Assembly: GCA_016700055.1 (NCBI GenBank)
Contig: CP064997.1
Coordinates: forward strand, 248,001-312,000
Source of the DNA: Actinomycetota bacterium
GTDB taxonomy: Bacteria; Actinomycetota; Acidimicrobiia; Acidimicrobiales; Ilumatobacteraceae
Length of the DNA: 64,000 nucleotides
Reading direction: 5' to 3'
Below the pieces are notes generated by a model that worked only from the letters and a program-made list of their open reading frames with translations, had not been told where the DNA came from and did not search any database. Positions 53,070 through 61,637 of this stretch are shown here, one piece after another. Within the stretch, counting starts at the first letter, position 1. Every line of letters starts with the position of its first letter. The translations under genes were made by a program, and so were the position numbers.

Positions 53070-53971
53070 GAGGTGAGCGCTTTGGCGATGTCGCCGGCCA
53101 GCCGGCGCATGAACCCGGCGTAACCGGTGTCGCCCGGCAGCAGGTGCGTGGCCAACTCGACGAGGGGCACATCTGCCTCGGCGGCGATCTGCTCGGCGAG
53201 GTCGGTGGATGTGCCGAGCTCGGTGAAGATCGCCCGCGCCCCTTCGCTTACGACCAGCTCGCGCAGCTCGGCGAGGTCTTGCGCCGAAGCCTCGGCACTC
53301 GAGGACAGGCTCGGCACCACGGCCGCGATCACCTCGCAGCCGAAGCGGTCGGCGAAGTAGCCGAGCGATTCGTGACCGGTGACGAGGCGGCACTCCCCCA
53401 CTCCGATCGGCTCGAGGATCTCACGCACCTCGGCGTCGAGCGCGACGAGCTGGTCGACCAGTGCGGTTGCAGATGGGCCGAGGTCGACGCCGAGGGCGTC
53501 GCCGAGCGCGGCGGCGAGCGCGGGCACCATCTCGGCCATCGTCGTCGGATCGAGCCACACGTGCGGGTCGCCGGCTCCGTCGCCTACCTGACGCACCTGG
53601 ACGTGGTCGGCGACTTTGAACACCAGTACTCCGGCGTCGGCCACGGCGTTCAGCGCGTCGAGCATGCCTTCTTCGAGGTCGAGGCCGTTCGCGACGACGA
53701 ACCGGGCATTGCGCAGAGCCTCGATCTCGCGCGCCGACGGTGAGTGGTGGTGCGGGTCCTGGCCGTTCGGCACGACCACCCTCACCCTGGCCTCGTCACC
53801 GACGAGATCGGCGACCAGGTCGCCGAGCACCGCGTACGTCACCACCACCTCGTCAACCGCCTCTTCCACCACCGCGCCGGGCGCGCCACCGTCATCGCCA
53901 CAACCCGCCGTCGCCGCGGCGAGCACGGCGGCGAAGGAGACGAGGAGACCGATCGAGGAGGTGGCTGCCAT
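53066..53971 (-). CDS. Zn/Mn-binding ABC substrate-binding lipoprotein (ZnuA-like)
   Basis: 301 residues. The signal peptide ends in a lipobox-like ATAGC, so the protein is probably anchored by its cysteine near residue 24. Cluster A-I ligands are visible: His in GQDPHHHSPS, His in GDPHVWLDP, His in VTGHESLGYF, and the acidic residue in LLPGDTG. The loop with three adjacent His is short, unlike long His-rich ZnuA loops; zinc or manganese cannot be told apart. A 15-bp palindrome of Zur type lies 25 nt upstream of the start. Confidence 0.9.
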   Translation of the reverse strand: MAATSSIGLLVSFAAVLAAATAGCGDDGGAPGAVVEEAVDEVVVTYAVLGDLVADLVGDEARVRVVVPNGQDPHHHSPSAREIEALRNARFVVANGLDLEEGMLDALNAVADAGVLVFKVADHVQVRQVGDGAGDPHVWLDPTTMAEMVPALAAALGDALGVDLGPSATALVDQLVALDAEVREILEPIGVGECRLVTGHESLGYFADRFGCEVIAAVVPSLSSSAEASAQDLAELRELVVSEGARAIFTELGTSTDLAEQIAAEADVPLVELATHLLPGDTGYAGFMRRLAGDIAKALTS

Positions 53972-53995
53972 TCTCCCTCAGCAAACCCAGCAAAA

Positions 53996-54010
53996 TGGGA
54001 ACAGTTCTCA
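53996..54010. promoter_or_regulatory. Candidate Zur/Fur-type operator upstream of the metal ABC operon
   Basis: TGGGAACAGTTCTCA, a 15-bp near-perfect palindrome (6 of 7 pairs). It shares the TGxxAAxxxTTxxCA frame with actinobacterial Zur boxes. It lies between the divergent starts of the binding protein (53971) and the P450 (54067). Confidence 0.45.
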
Positions 54011-54066
54011 CTAGTTCTACCGGCTCCGACCGTCGCCGAGCAACGCCCGCGTGCTTACATGACCCG

Positions 54067-55290
54067 ATGAGCGCCGCCGCCGAGCTGCTCTTCGACCCGT
54101 TCGACCCGGCCTTCCGCGCGGATCCCTACCCGTTCTACGACCGCCTGCGCGCCGCGGCGCCGGCCTACTGGACGCCAAGGGGCAACGTCGTGCTCTCCCG
54201 CTACGACGACGTGGCCTGGACGCTGCGCAGCAACGACTTCAGCCGTGACGTCGAGGCGACCGCCAACGCCCCTGCCGACCCGCTCGTTCAAGCCATGCGT
54301 GACCGCCGCCGCGCCCGCGCGAAGACGATCCTCAACCTCGACCCGCCCGACCACACCCGGCTGCGGCGGCTGGTGTCGAAGGCGTTCACCCCGTCGGCGA
54401 TCGAGCGGCTGCGCCCACGGGTGCAACAGCTCGTCGACGACGTGCTCGACCGCGCCGAGGAGCGGGGCACGATCGAGCTCGTCGACGAGCTCGCCTTCCC
54501 GGTGCCGTTCCAGGTGATCTCCGATCTGCTCGACATGCCCGTCGACCGCGCCGAGGAGCTGCGCGGGTGGAGCCAGGTGATCACGTTCGGGCTGGAGCCC
54601 ACCGCGACGCTCGCCGACCTCGACGCCGTCGACGCCGCGTTCGCCGAGCTGATCCCCTACCTACTGGAGGTGATCGAGCGTCGCCGCCACGATCTCGGCG
54701 ACGACGTGCTGTCAAGCCTGATCCAGGTGGAGGAAGAGGGTGACCGCCTCGACGTCGGTGAGCTGATCGCCTTCGTCACGCTGTTGTACATCGCCGGTCA
54801 CGAGACCACCGTGAACCTGATCGGCAACGCGACCTTGGCGCTGCTGCGCCATCCCGACGAGCTGGCGCGCTGGCACGACGACCCCGCGCTCGGCCCGCAG
54901 GCGGTGGACGAGCTGCTGCGCTTCGACGGGCCGGTGCAACAGACGGTCCGTGTGCCCACCACGACGGTGCGCTACGGCGAGGGATCGACCGCCGTCGAGG
55001 TGCCCCCGGGCACCATCGTGACCACCCTGCTCGGCGCCGCGAACCACGACCCGGCGGTGTTCGACGACCCCCACGGGCTGCACCTCGAGCGCCCGAACGC
55101 TCACCGCCACCTCGCGTTCTCGGCAGGCGTCCACTACTGCCTCGGCGCGAACCTGGCCAAACTCGAGGCCGAGGTCGCCCTCGGCTCGCTAGTGCGCCGG
55201 TTCCCCGGGCTCCGCCTGGACGGCACGCCGACGTGGCGCGACCGGTTGACGATCCGCGGCGTCGACCACCTGCCCCTCGCCGTGCGTTGA
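54067..55290 (+). CDS. Cytochrome P450
   Basis: 407 residues. The I-helix AGHETT (243-248), the K-helix ExxR pair E282/R285 in DELLR, and the haem loop FSAGVHYCLGANLA with ligand Cys358 are all intact. No membrane anchor, as in soluble bacterial P450s. No ferredoxin or reductase is adjacent. It is divergent from the metal ABC operon and convergent with an NAD-binding oxidoreductase (1 nt between stops). The substrate is unknown. Confidence 0.94.
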   Translation: MSAAAELLFDPFDPAFRADPYPFYDRLRAAAPAYWTPRGNVVLSRYDDVAWTLRSNDFSRDVEATANAPADPLVQAMRDRRRARAKTILNLDPPDHTRLRRLVSKAFTPSAIERLRPRVQQLVDDVLDRAEERGTIELVDELAFPVPFQVISDLLDMPVDRAEELRGWSQVITFGLEPTATLADLDAVDAAFAELIPYLLEVIERRRHDLGDDVLSSLIQVEEEGDRLDVGELIAFVTLLYIAGHETTVNLIGNATLALLRHPDELARWHDDPALGPQAVDELLRFDGPVQQTVRVPTTTVRYGEGSTAVEVPPGTIVTTLLGAANHDPAVFDDPHGLHLERPNAHRHLAFSAGVHYCLGANLAKLEAEVALGSLVRRFPGLRLDGTPTWRDRLTIRGVDHLPLAVR

Positions 55291-55291
55291 C

Positions 55292-56161
55292 TCACCCCTG
55301 CAGCAGGTGCACGAGGCTGCTCGTGTCCCAGCGCAGGCCGCCGCCGGCGACCACCTCGGCGTAGAACTGGTCGACGAGCGCGGTCACCGGCAGCCGGGAT
55401 CCGTTGCGTCGTGCCTCGTCGAGGCAGATGGCGAGGTCCTTGCGCATCCACTCCACCGCGAATCCGAACTCGAACTCGCCACGGGCCATCGTGTGTGCGC
55501 GGTTGTCCATCTGCCAGCTCTGCGCCGCGCCCTTGCCGATCACGTCGACGACGCGGTCGACGTCGAGCCCGGCGCGTTGGGCGAAGGCCACCGCCTCGCT
55601 CAGCCCCTGCACCGTGCCGGCGATGCAGATCTGGTTGACCATCTTCGTGAGCTGCCCGGCGCCGGCCGGACCGAGCCGCTCGCACGCCCGGGCAAACGCG
55701 ACGATCACCGCGCGGGCGGTCTCGAACACGGCCTCGTCGTCGCTGCCGCACATCACCGTCAATGCGCCGTTCTCGGCACCTGCCTGGCCGCCCGACACCG
55801 GGGCGTCGACGAACCCGACGCCCGCGGTGGCGCACGCCTCGGCCAGCTCACGGGCCACCCCCGCAGACGCGGTGGTGTGGTCGACGAGGATCGCACCAGG
55901 GCTCATGCCGGCGAGCGCGCCGGCGTCGCCGAGTGCCACCGCCCGCACGTCGTCGTCGTTGCCGACGCACATCATCACCACCTCGGCACCTTCGGCCGCC
56001 GCGCGTGGCGTGGGCGCCGAACGCCCACCGTTGGCCGCTACCCACTCGGCCGCCCTCCGCGCGGTGCGGTTGTAGACCGTCATTTCGTGGCCGGCCCCGG
56101 CGAGGTGGCGCGCCATCGGCGCGCCCATCACTCCCAGACCGCAGAACGAGATTCGTGCCAT
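55292..56161 (-). CDS. NAD(P)-dependent beta-hydroxyacid dehydrogenase family (3-hydroxyisobutyrate dehydrogenase-like)
   Basis: 289 residues. N-terminal Rossmann motif GLGVMGAPMARHLAGAGHEMTVYNRT, substrate strand FVDAPVSGGQAGAENG, catalytic lysine in GAGQLTKMVNQI and the C-terminal helix KDLAICLDEARRNG. These identify the HIBADH/tartronate-semialdehyde reductase superfamily. Its start lies 20 nt after the upstream SDR on the same strand, so the two are probably co-transcribed with a glutamine-synthetase-like gene. Confidence 0.88.
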   Translation of the reverse strand: MARISFCGLGVMGAPMARHLAGAGHEMTVYNRTARRAAEWVAANGGRSAPTPRAAAEGAEVVMMCVGNDDDVRAVALGDAGALAGMSPGAILVDHTTASAGVARELAEACATAGVGFVDAPVSGGQAGAENGALTVMCGSDDEAVFETARAVIVAFARACERLGPAGAGQLTKMVNQICIAGTVQGLSEAVAFAQRAGLDVDRVVDVIGKGAAQSWQMDNRAHTMARGEFEFGFAVEWMRKDLAICLDEARRNGSRLPVTALVDQFYAEVVAGGGLRWDTSSLVHLLQG

Positions 56162-56181
56162 CGGGCGAGTCTGCCCGATGG

Positions 56182-56967
56182 CTACTCCCCGACGACGTCC
56201 TCGGGCGTGGTGTAGGCGGCGGTGATGCCGCCGTCGATGACGAGCGACTGGCCGGTCATCCAGCTGCTCTCGTCGGAGGCGAGGAACAGCGCGCCGGCGG
56301 CGATCTCCTCCGCCTCGCCGAAGCGGCCCATCGGGATGTGCACCAGCCGCCGCCGACGGCGCTCCTCGTCGGTGAGAAAAGCGGCGAGCAGCGGGGTCAT
56401 CACCGGACCAGGGCACAACGTGTTCGCCCGCACTCCCCGGAGGGCGTAGACGACCGCGATCTCGCGGGTCATCGCGAGCACCGCACCCTTCGACGCGGTG
56501 TACGCGACCTGGGGTGTCGCCGCTCCGATGTGCGCGACGAAGCTGGCGACGTTGACGATCGAGCCCCTGCCGGCGGAGAGCATGACGGGCAGGGCGTGCT
56601 TGCACATCAAGAGCGTGCCCAACACGTTGATGTCCATCGTCCGCTTGTACACGTCGATCGGCGTGTGCACCGGATCGTCGTCGCCGGGCAGCATCACCCC
56701 GGCGTTGTTGTACAGCACGTCGATCCCGCCGAAGGTCTCCACGGCGTGCGCGACGGTGGCCGCGACGGCGTCCTCGTCGGTGACGTCGCAGCGCACGTAG
56801 GTCGCCTCTCCCCCACGGGCGGCGATCGTGTCGACCACCTCGTCGCCGTCGACGACGTCGGCCACGACCACCCGAGCGCCCTCAGCCGCGAACAGCTCGG
56901 CGCCGACGCGGCCCAGCCCCGCCGCCGCGCCGGTGATCACCGCGACCTTTGCCTCCAACCGACCCAT
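56182..56967 (-). CDS. Short-chain dehydrogenase/reductase
   Basis: 261 residues, classical SDR with TGAAAGLG, NNAG, catalytic Ser in NVASFVAHIG, and YTASKGAV with Tyr and Lys in order. The C-terminus reads GQSLVIDGGITAAYTT. ATG 56967 follows a GGAGGG ribosome-binding site. It is located between a glutamine-synthetase-like gene and a hydroxyacid dehydrogenase, all minus strand, suggesting a short catabolic operon. Confidence 0.9.
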   Translation of the reverse strand: MGRLEAKVAVITGAAAGLGRVGAELFAAEGARVVVADVVDGDEVVDTIAARGGEATYVRCDVTDEDAVAATVAHAVETFGGIDVLYNNAGVMLPGDDDPVHTPIDVYKRTMDINVLGTLLMCKHALPVMLSAGRGSIVNVASFVAHIGAATPQVAYTASKGAVLAMTREIAVVYALRGVRANTLCPGPVMTPLLAAFLTDEERRRRRLVHIPMGRFGEAEEIAAGALFLASDESSWMTGQSLVIDGGITAAYTTPEDVVGE

Positions 56968-56980
56968 TCGACCCTCCGCC

Positions 56981-58360
56981 TCAGATGCGCTCGAAGTAGC
57001 GGCGCAACTCCCAGTCGGTGACCGCGCCGTTGAATGCCTGCCACTCGGCACGGGCCATGGTCAGCAGATGGTGGTGCACCTCGTCGCCGAAGCACTCGCG
57101 GGCGGCGTCACTGCGCTCCCACAGCTCGATCGCTTCGACGAACGTCGCCGGGACGCGCTCGATGTCGGTCGCGAGGTAGCCGTTGCCGGCGAACGCCTCA
57201 CCCAGCTCCAGCCCGTGGCGGATGCCGTACAGGCCGCCCGCGATGGTGCCCGCGAACGCGTGGTAGGTGTTCGCGTCAGCGCCGGGGATGCGGCACTCGA
57301 CGCGCTTCGACGCGCCGTGGCCGACCACCCGGAAGCCGAGCGTGCGGTTGTCGAGGCCCCAGCCGACGCCGGTCGGCGCCCACGAGCCGGGCTGGAAGCG
57401 CCGGTAGCTGTTGACGGTCGGCGCCCACAGCAAGGAGAACTCCCGGGCCGTGGCGACGAGGCCGGCGAGGTACTGGCGGAACAGGTCGCTCATCCCCTCC
57501 GGTGCGCCCTCACCGCCGTCGAAGAGCGCCTCGCCGACGGAGAGGTCCCACAAGCTGGAGTGGACGTGGCACGACGAGCCGGTGTCGGCCATCGACCACT
57601 TCGCCATGAACGACACGCTGCGACCGTGGGCGGCGGCGATCTCCTTGGCCGCCGTCTTGTACACGTGGTTGCGGTCGGCCATCTCGACCGGCGTGGTGTG
57701 GTCGAGGTTGATCTCGTGCTGTCCCCGTCCGGCCTCCCCCTTCGAGAACTCCACCGGCACCCCGGCCGCCTCCAAGCCCCGACGGATGTCGCCGATGACG
57801 TACTCGTCGAGCGTCGTCGCCAGCACGTGGTAGTCCTGCACCCACGGTGAGTGCGGCCGCAGATCGCGGTAGCCGCGTTCGAACGCCTCGGCGTAGCTGT
57901 CGCGGAACAAGAAGAACTCGATCTCGCTCGCCACCAACGCCACGTACCCGAGGGCGGCCGCCGCTTGCTCCTGGCGGCGCAAGACGGTGCGCGGCGCGAC
58001 CTCGATCGGCTCACCGGTGTGCACGTCGAGGAGATCGCACATCACGAGCGCCGTCTTCGGCACCCACGGGGTGATGCGCACCGTTTCCCAATCGGCCCTG
58101 GCCACCATGTCGCCGTAGCCCTGCTCGTAGCTGGCGAAGTGGTACCCGGCCACGGGCTCGTTGTCGACGTCGCAGGCGATCAGGTAGTCGCAGTTCTCGG
58201 TGCCGGCGTCGGCGACTTGTTCCAGGAAGAACCTCCCGGTCGTGCGCTTGCCGACGAGACGGCCGTAGAGATCGGGGAAGGCCATCACGACGGTGTCGAT
58301 CTCGCCCGCGGAGATCTTGACCTCGAGCTCTTCCCGGCTGACGTGGATCCGCGCACCCAT
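56981..58360 (-). CDS. Glutamine synthetase-family ligase (GlnA3/PuuA-like)
   Basis: 459 residues. The catalytic domain contains ASEIEFFLF (metal Glu), GRGQHEINLDHTTPVEMADRNHVYK, SMADTGSSCHVHSSLWD and NSYRRFQPGSWAPTGVGWGLDNRT, the standard order of ATP, glutamate and metal sites. The gene is not next to other nitrogen-assimilation genes but to an SDR and a hydroxyacid dehydrogenase. This and the sequence style favour a gamma-glutamyl-polyamine or gamma-glutamyl-amine synthetase over true glutamine synthetase. That reading is inference. Confidence 0.85.
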   Translation of the reverse strand: MGARIHVSREELEVKISAGEIDTVVMAFPDLYGRLVGKRTTGRFFLEQVADAGTENCDYLIACDVDNEPVAGYHFASYEQGYGDMVARADWETVRITPWVPKTALVMCDLLDVHTGEPIEVAPRTVLRRQEQAAAALGYVALVASEIEFFLFRDSYAEAFERGYRDLRPHSPWVQDYHVLATTLDEYVIGDIRRGLEAAGVPVEFSKGEAGRGQHEINLDHTTPVEMADRNHVYKTAAKEIAAAHGRSVSFMAKWSMADTGSSCHVHSSLWDLSVGEALFDGGEGAPEGMSDLFRQYLAGLVATAREFSLLWAPTVNSYRRFQPGSWAPTGVGWGLDNRTLGFRVVGHGASKRVECRIPGADANTYHAFAGTIAGGLYGIRHGLELGEAFAGNGYLATDIERVPATFVEAIELWERSDAARECFGDEVHHHLLTMARAEWQAFNGAVTDWELRRYFERI

Positions 58361-58385
58361 GGTGGCACCGACCCTACGCCAGCGC

Positions 58386-58916
58386 TCAGGCCTTCTTCTT
58401 GGTCTCCTTCGGAGCCCTCAGCACGCCCTTCGCCAGAGCGTCGTCGAGGTAGCGCTCTGCCTCCTCCGACGACACCTTCAGAGCCGGAGCGATCTCGGAG
58501 ATCAGGTTGATCCGCGCCCGCTCGTACATCGTGCGCTCGGCGGCGGAAAGCGAGGCGTCACGGTTGCGCGCCGCCAGGTTCCGGACCACCTCGGCGACTT
58601 GGTAGACGTCGCCGCTCTTCAGCTTCTCCTGGTGGTTCTTGAAGCGGCGGCTCCAGTTCGACGGCACGCGCGGATCGGCCTTCGCGAGCACGGCGACGAG
58701 GTCTTCGAGCTCGTCGGGCGACACCGGCGGGCGCACCCCGACCTCGTCGGCCTTGGCCACCGGCACGGAGAGCGTCATCTCGTTGATGACCGTCCGCAGG
58801 ATGAGATAGTCCTGCACCTCGTCGAACATCGTCATCTTCTTGGTTCCCTGCACGATGCACGCCCCGTGCTGGGGATAGATGACGGTGTCGCCCTTCTTGA
58901 ACTTCACGCCGTGCAC
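58386..58916 (-). CDS. carD: CarD family transcriptional regulator
   Basis: 176 residues. The N-terminal RNA-polymerase-interaction domain opens with FKKGDTVIYPQHGACIVQGTKK (22 residues, cited here only by its conserved GDTVIYPQHG core near 9-18). The C-terminal helical domain includes WSRRFKNHQEKLKSGDVYQVAEVVRNL (only the WSRRFKNHQEKL part is quoted as diagnostic). CarD binds RNAP beta and stabilises open complexes at rRNA and other promoters. Start GTG 58916, or GTG 58907. A lysine-rich end KETKKKA. Divergent from the PPOX-like gene. Confidence 0.92.
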   Translation of the reverse strand: MHGVKFKKGDTVIYPQHGACIVQGTKKMTMFDEVQDYLILRTVINEMTLSVPVAKADEVGVRPPVSPDELEDLVAVLAKADPRVPSNWSRRFKNHQEKLKSGDVYQVAEVVRNLAARNRDASLSAAERTMYERARINLISEIAPALKVSSEEAERYLDDALAKGVLRAPKETKKKA

Positions 58917-59073
58917 CTCGTGTGGTCGCCCTTGCCCGTCGATCGAGGATAGAGGCAGACCCGGCCGAATCCGCACCCGACCCGCACGTCGGGACCATCG
59001 CCCCTGGCCCGCCCGGTCACTCGGTGCGACCCTCGACGCCGAGGGTCGACGGCCGCGAAGGGAGGCACGCGCG

Positions 59074-59493
59074 ATGCACCTGGATTCGCACACCGTTCTG
59101 CAAGAGCTCGAACCCGCCGAGTGCCTCCGGCTGATCAACACCCAACACGTCGGACGCGTCGCGTTCGAAGACGTCGACGGCCCGGTGGTGCTCCCCGTCC
59201 ACTTCGCGCTGGTGCAGCGCCTGGTCGTCGTCCGCACCGCTGCCGGATCGTGGTTCGACCGCGCCATCCGCTCGCGGCGGGTGGCGTTCGAGGTCGACTC
59301 GCTCGACCCCGGCTACCACGCCGGGTGGAGCGTGATGGGGCGCGGGCGGGCCCGCGGGCTGGAGGAGTACATGGCCACCGGACACCTACCCGAGCTCGAC
59401 CTGCGACCATGGGCACTGACCGATCCGCCCGGTTGGGTCGGCATCGACCTGGACGAGCTGAGCGGGCGCCGCATCGTGCAGATCCTCACCTGA
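59074..59493 (+). CDS. Pyridoxamine 5'-phosphate oxidase-like (flavin/F420-binding split barrel) protein
   Basis: 139 residues. The split-barrel fold is suggested by LINTQHVGRVAFEDVDGPVVLPVHFALVQRLVVVRT and the later GWSVMGRGRARGL and GWVGIDLDELSGRRI. Such small actinobacterial proteins bind FMN, F420 or haem and act as reductases. ATG 59074 is preceded by GGGAGG at 10 nt. It is transcribed away from carD. Confidence 0.78.
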   Translation: MHLDSHTVLQELEPAECLRLINTQHVGRVAFEDVDGPVVLPVHFALVQRLVVVRTAAGSWFDRAIRSRRVAFEVDSLDPGYHAGWSVMGRGRARGLEEYMATGHLPELDLRPWALTDPPGWVGIDLDELSGRRIVQILT

Positions 59494-59523
59494 ACCCGTA
59501 ACCGACGATCGACCGGAGGGCCG

Positions 59524-60024
59524 ATGGAGATCACAGCCACCCACACCTACCAGCACGCCGCTGACCGCGTGTTCGCCGTGCTCACCGACTTCGACGCGAT
59601 CCGCGCCAAGTACGAGGCGCTCGGGCAAGAGGACGTGGAGCTGATCGACCGCACCGAGGCCGACGACGGCAGCGTGATGATCGTCACCCGGCGAATCGTC
59701 CCGCTGGAGCTCCCCGGCTTCGCGAAGAAGGTCCTCTCGCCGCGCCAGGCGGTGACCCAGACGGACCACTGGCGGGCCCCCGACGCGAAGGGAGCCCGCG
59801 AGGGGACCTTCGCGGTCGAGGCCAAGGGCTCGCCGGTGCACATCCGCGGCACGCTGCACCTCACCCCGAAGGGGGCGAAGGCGTGTGCCAACGACACCCA
59901 CGTCACGGTGGAGTGCAAGGTGCCCCTGATCGGCGGCAAGATCGCCGACTTCGTCGCCGGCGACACCCGCCGCGCCGTCGAGCACGAACAGACCTGGATG
60001 AGGAAGCGCCTCGCCGCCAAGTGA
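59524..60024 (+). CDS. DUF2505 family (START/SRPBCC-like) protein
   Basis: 166 residues. A helix-grip fold is suggested by the start MEITATHTYQHAADRVFAVLTDFDAIRAKY and the end EHEQTWMRKRLAAK. DUF2505 proteins in actinobacteria are of unknown function and may bind hydrophobic ligands. Ribosome-binding site GGAGGG. The stop overlaps the start of the next gene (GTGA). Confidence 0.78.
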   Translation: MEITATHTYQHAADRVFAVLTDFDAIRAKYEALGQEDVELIDRTEADDGSVMIVTRRIVPLELPGFAKKVLSPRQAVTQTDHWRAPDAKGAREGTFAVEAKGSPVHIRGTLHLTPKGAKACANDTHVTVECKVPLIGGKIADFVAGDTRRAVEHEQTWMRKRLAAK

Positions 60025-60287
60025 AGCACCGTCTGCCGATCGGATTGGCCGCGGCGGGCCTTTGCCTGGCGCTCGCGGTGGTGTGGTGGTTCGTGGTCCC
60101 GTCCGAGGCAAGCGACGAAACCGGGATCGGCAAGGCCGTCTTGCGGTACGGCCACTCGGCCGTGTGGGCGCTGCTGGCCGTGTCGGCACTGCTGATCGCG
60201 CTGGGAGCACCCCGCCGCGCCTACCAAGCCACAGCGATAGCGGCCGGCGCGGTCTACGCAGCCTTCGTGGCGGCCCTCGTCTTCTGA
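60021..60287 (+). CDS. Small membrane protein of unknown function
   Basis: 88 residues with three hydrophobic helices: LPIGLAAAGLCLALAVVWWF, AVWALLAVSALLIAL and an ATAIAAGAVYAAFVAALVF tail. GTG start overlaps the DUF2505 stop, so the pair is translationally coupled. No family recognised. Its stop lies 3 nt before a fragment of an IS481-family element, so the true downstream region may have been lost. Confidence 0.65.
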   Translation: MKHRLPIGLAAAGLCLALAVVWWFVVPSEASDETGIGKAVLRYGHSAVWALLAVSALLIALGAPRRAYQATAIAAGAVYAAFVAALVF

Positions 60288-60290
60288 GCT

Positions 60291-60368
60291 CGGGGCGGGT
60301 CCGGCGGCGACCGTTGCCGGTGTCGATAGCCCGTCTGGTCATCACCGCTGTCGTTGTCCAGGGACGCT
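60291..60368 (+). mobile_element. IS481 relic: 5' fragment of the transposase gene
   Basis: About 78 bp nearly identical (two differences noticed) to the transposase start region of the two IS copies at 14.6-17.3 kb, here on the plus strand. It includes the TTG/GTG start and about 17 codons, reading VSIARLVITAVVVQGR, then departs. No inverted repeat remains. An IS3 element begins 17 nt further on. Confidence 0.85.
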
Positions 60369-60443
60369 GCCACGGTCGATGGTCTGCCCCGGTGATCGCG
60401 CGATCGGCGTACTTGAATCTCGGGCACTGATGAGGAGGTCATC

Positions 60444-60752
60444 GTGCCGAGGAGGTACCCGGTCGAGTTCCGTCGCAAGGTGCTTGATCTGATCGAGGCC
60501 GGCAGGCCGGTCGTCGAGATCGCCGAGCAGCTCGGCGTGTCGGACCAGACGATCTACAACTGGCGGAACCAGGACCGCATCGATCGCGGGCTGCGTGCTG
60601 GTGTGACGACGGCGGAGTCGGCGGAACTCGCAGCAGCTCGGAAGCGGATCCGCGAGCTGGAGACCGAGCTGGCCGTGACCACGCGGGCCAACGAGCTGCT
60701 GAAGGCGCAGGCCGACCCAAAAGGAGATGGGAGGTCGTCGCCCAGATCGTGA
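60444..60752 (+). CDS. IS3 family transposase OrfA (helix-turn-helix)
   Basis: 102 residues. Helix-turn-helix about 5-50 (YPVEFRRKVLDLIEAGRP, VVEIAEQLGVSDQTIYNWR) and a leucine-zipper-like helix about 60-92 (AELAAARKRIRELETELAV). A slippery A_AAA_G sequence at 60719-60723 near the end would allow -1 frameshifting into orfB to make the OrfAB transposase. GTG at 60444 is preceded by GAGGAGG. Confidence 0.9.
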   Translation: MPRRYPVEFRRKVLDLIEAGRPVVEIAEQLGVSDQTIYNWRNQDRIDRGLRAGVTTAESAELAAARKRIRELETELAVTTRANELLKAQADPKGDGRSSPRS

Positions 60753-61600
60753 GCGAGCACCTCCCTGCCGAAGTGGCGTGCCGGGTCGTCGGTGTGTCGG
60801 TGTCGGGGTTCTACGCCTGGCGCACTCGCACGCCGTCGGCGCGCAGTGTGCGCCACGCGATCCTCGCCGACGTCATCCGCGTTGTGCACGAAGAGTCCCG
60901 CCAGACCTACGGGGCGCGCCGGGTTCACGCTGAGCTCGTGCTCGGCCGCCAGATGACAGTCGCTCGTTGCACCGTCGAGCTAGTGATGCGCCGCCTCGGT
61001 CTCGCCGGTCTTCCGGGCCGGCCGAGGTTCCGCAAGATCCCGAACACGCCGACCGCCGAGGATCTCGTGAACCGGGACTTCGCCCGGACCGAGCCGAACC
61101 GGCTGTGGTTGACCGACATCACCGAGCACCGCACCCGCGAGGGCAAGGTGTACTGCGCGGTCGTGCTCGACGCGTTCTCCCGCCGAGTCGTGGGCTGGGC
61201 GATCGACAGCTCCCAGACCGCCAACCTCGTCGTCAACGCGCTCGGGATGGCGATCGAGAACCGCCAAGCCGAGGGCGTCGTGATCCACTCCGACCACGGA
61301 ACGCAATACACGTCGTGGGCCTTCACCAGGCGAGCGCTCGACTCAGCGCTCGTCCCATCAATGGGATCGATCGGCGATTGCTACGACAACGGCCAGATGG
61401 AGTCATTCTGGGCGCGGATGCAAGTCGAGCTCCTGAACCGCAAGCGATGGAACACCAGGCTCGAGTTGGCCAACGCGATCTTCGAGTACCTTGAGATCTT
61501 CCACAACCGGCGACGCCGGCACTCATCACTCGGGATGCTCAGCCCGATCGAGTACGAGCGCCGTCACGCCCACCACACCGCCCGCGATCAAGCAAGCTGA
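60749..61600 (+). CDS. IS3 family transposase OrfB (DDE integrase)
   Basis: 283 residues from GTG 60749, overlapping orfA by 4 nt. The rve catalytic core has WLTDITEH, IHSDHGTQYTS and NGQMESFWARMQVE, giving the D, D and E. N-terminal HTH_21 with SRQTYGARRVHAEL. Functional enzyme is expected to be the frameshifted OrfAB fusion. It appears intact. Confidence 0.92.
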   Translation: MSEHLPAEVACRVVGVSVSGFYAWRTRTPSARSVRHAILADVIRVVHEESRQTYGARRVHAELVLGRQMTVARCTVELVMRRLGLAGLPGRPRFRKIPNTPTAEDLVNRDFARTEPNRLWLTDITEHRTREGKVYCAVVLDAFSRRVVGWAIDSSQTANLVVNALGMAIENRQAEGVVIHSDHGTQYTSWAFTRRALDSALVPSMGSIGDCYDNGQMESFWARMQVELLNRKRWNTRLELANAIFEYLEIFHNRRRRHSSLGMLSPIEYERRHAHHTARDQAS

Positions 61601-61637
61601 CCGCGCGGAACCCGGGGCACACGAGCATGATGGGCGA

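Larger units (their letters stand above)
60385..61619 (+). mobile_element. IS3-family insertion sequence (1235 bp)
   Basis: Ends are TGCCCCGG...CCGGGGCA: the left arm TGCCCCGGTGATCGCGCG (60385-60402) matches the inverted right end (61602-61619) at most positions. It carries orfA and orfB in the usual overlapping arrangement. No 3-5 bp target duplication is seen (left flank GGTC, right flank CACG), so a flanking rearrangement is likely. Confidence 0.85.

Noticed and set aside
60428..60450. Start of IS3 orfA at an upstream codon
   Set aside because: GTG 60444 is preceded by GAGGAGG and gives the normal MPRRYPVEFRRKV N-terminus.
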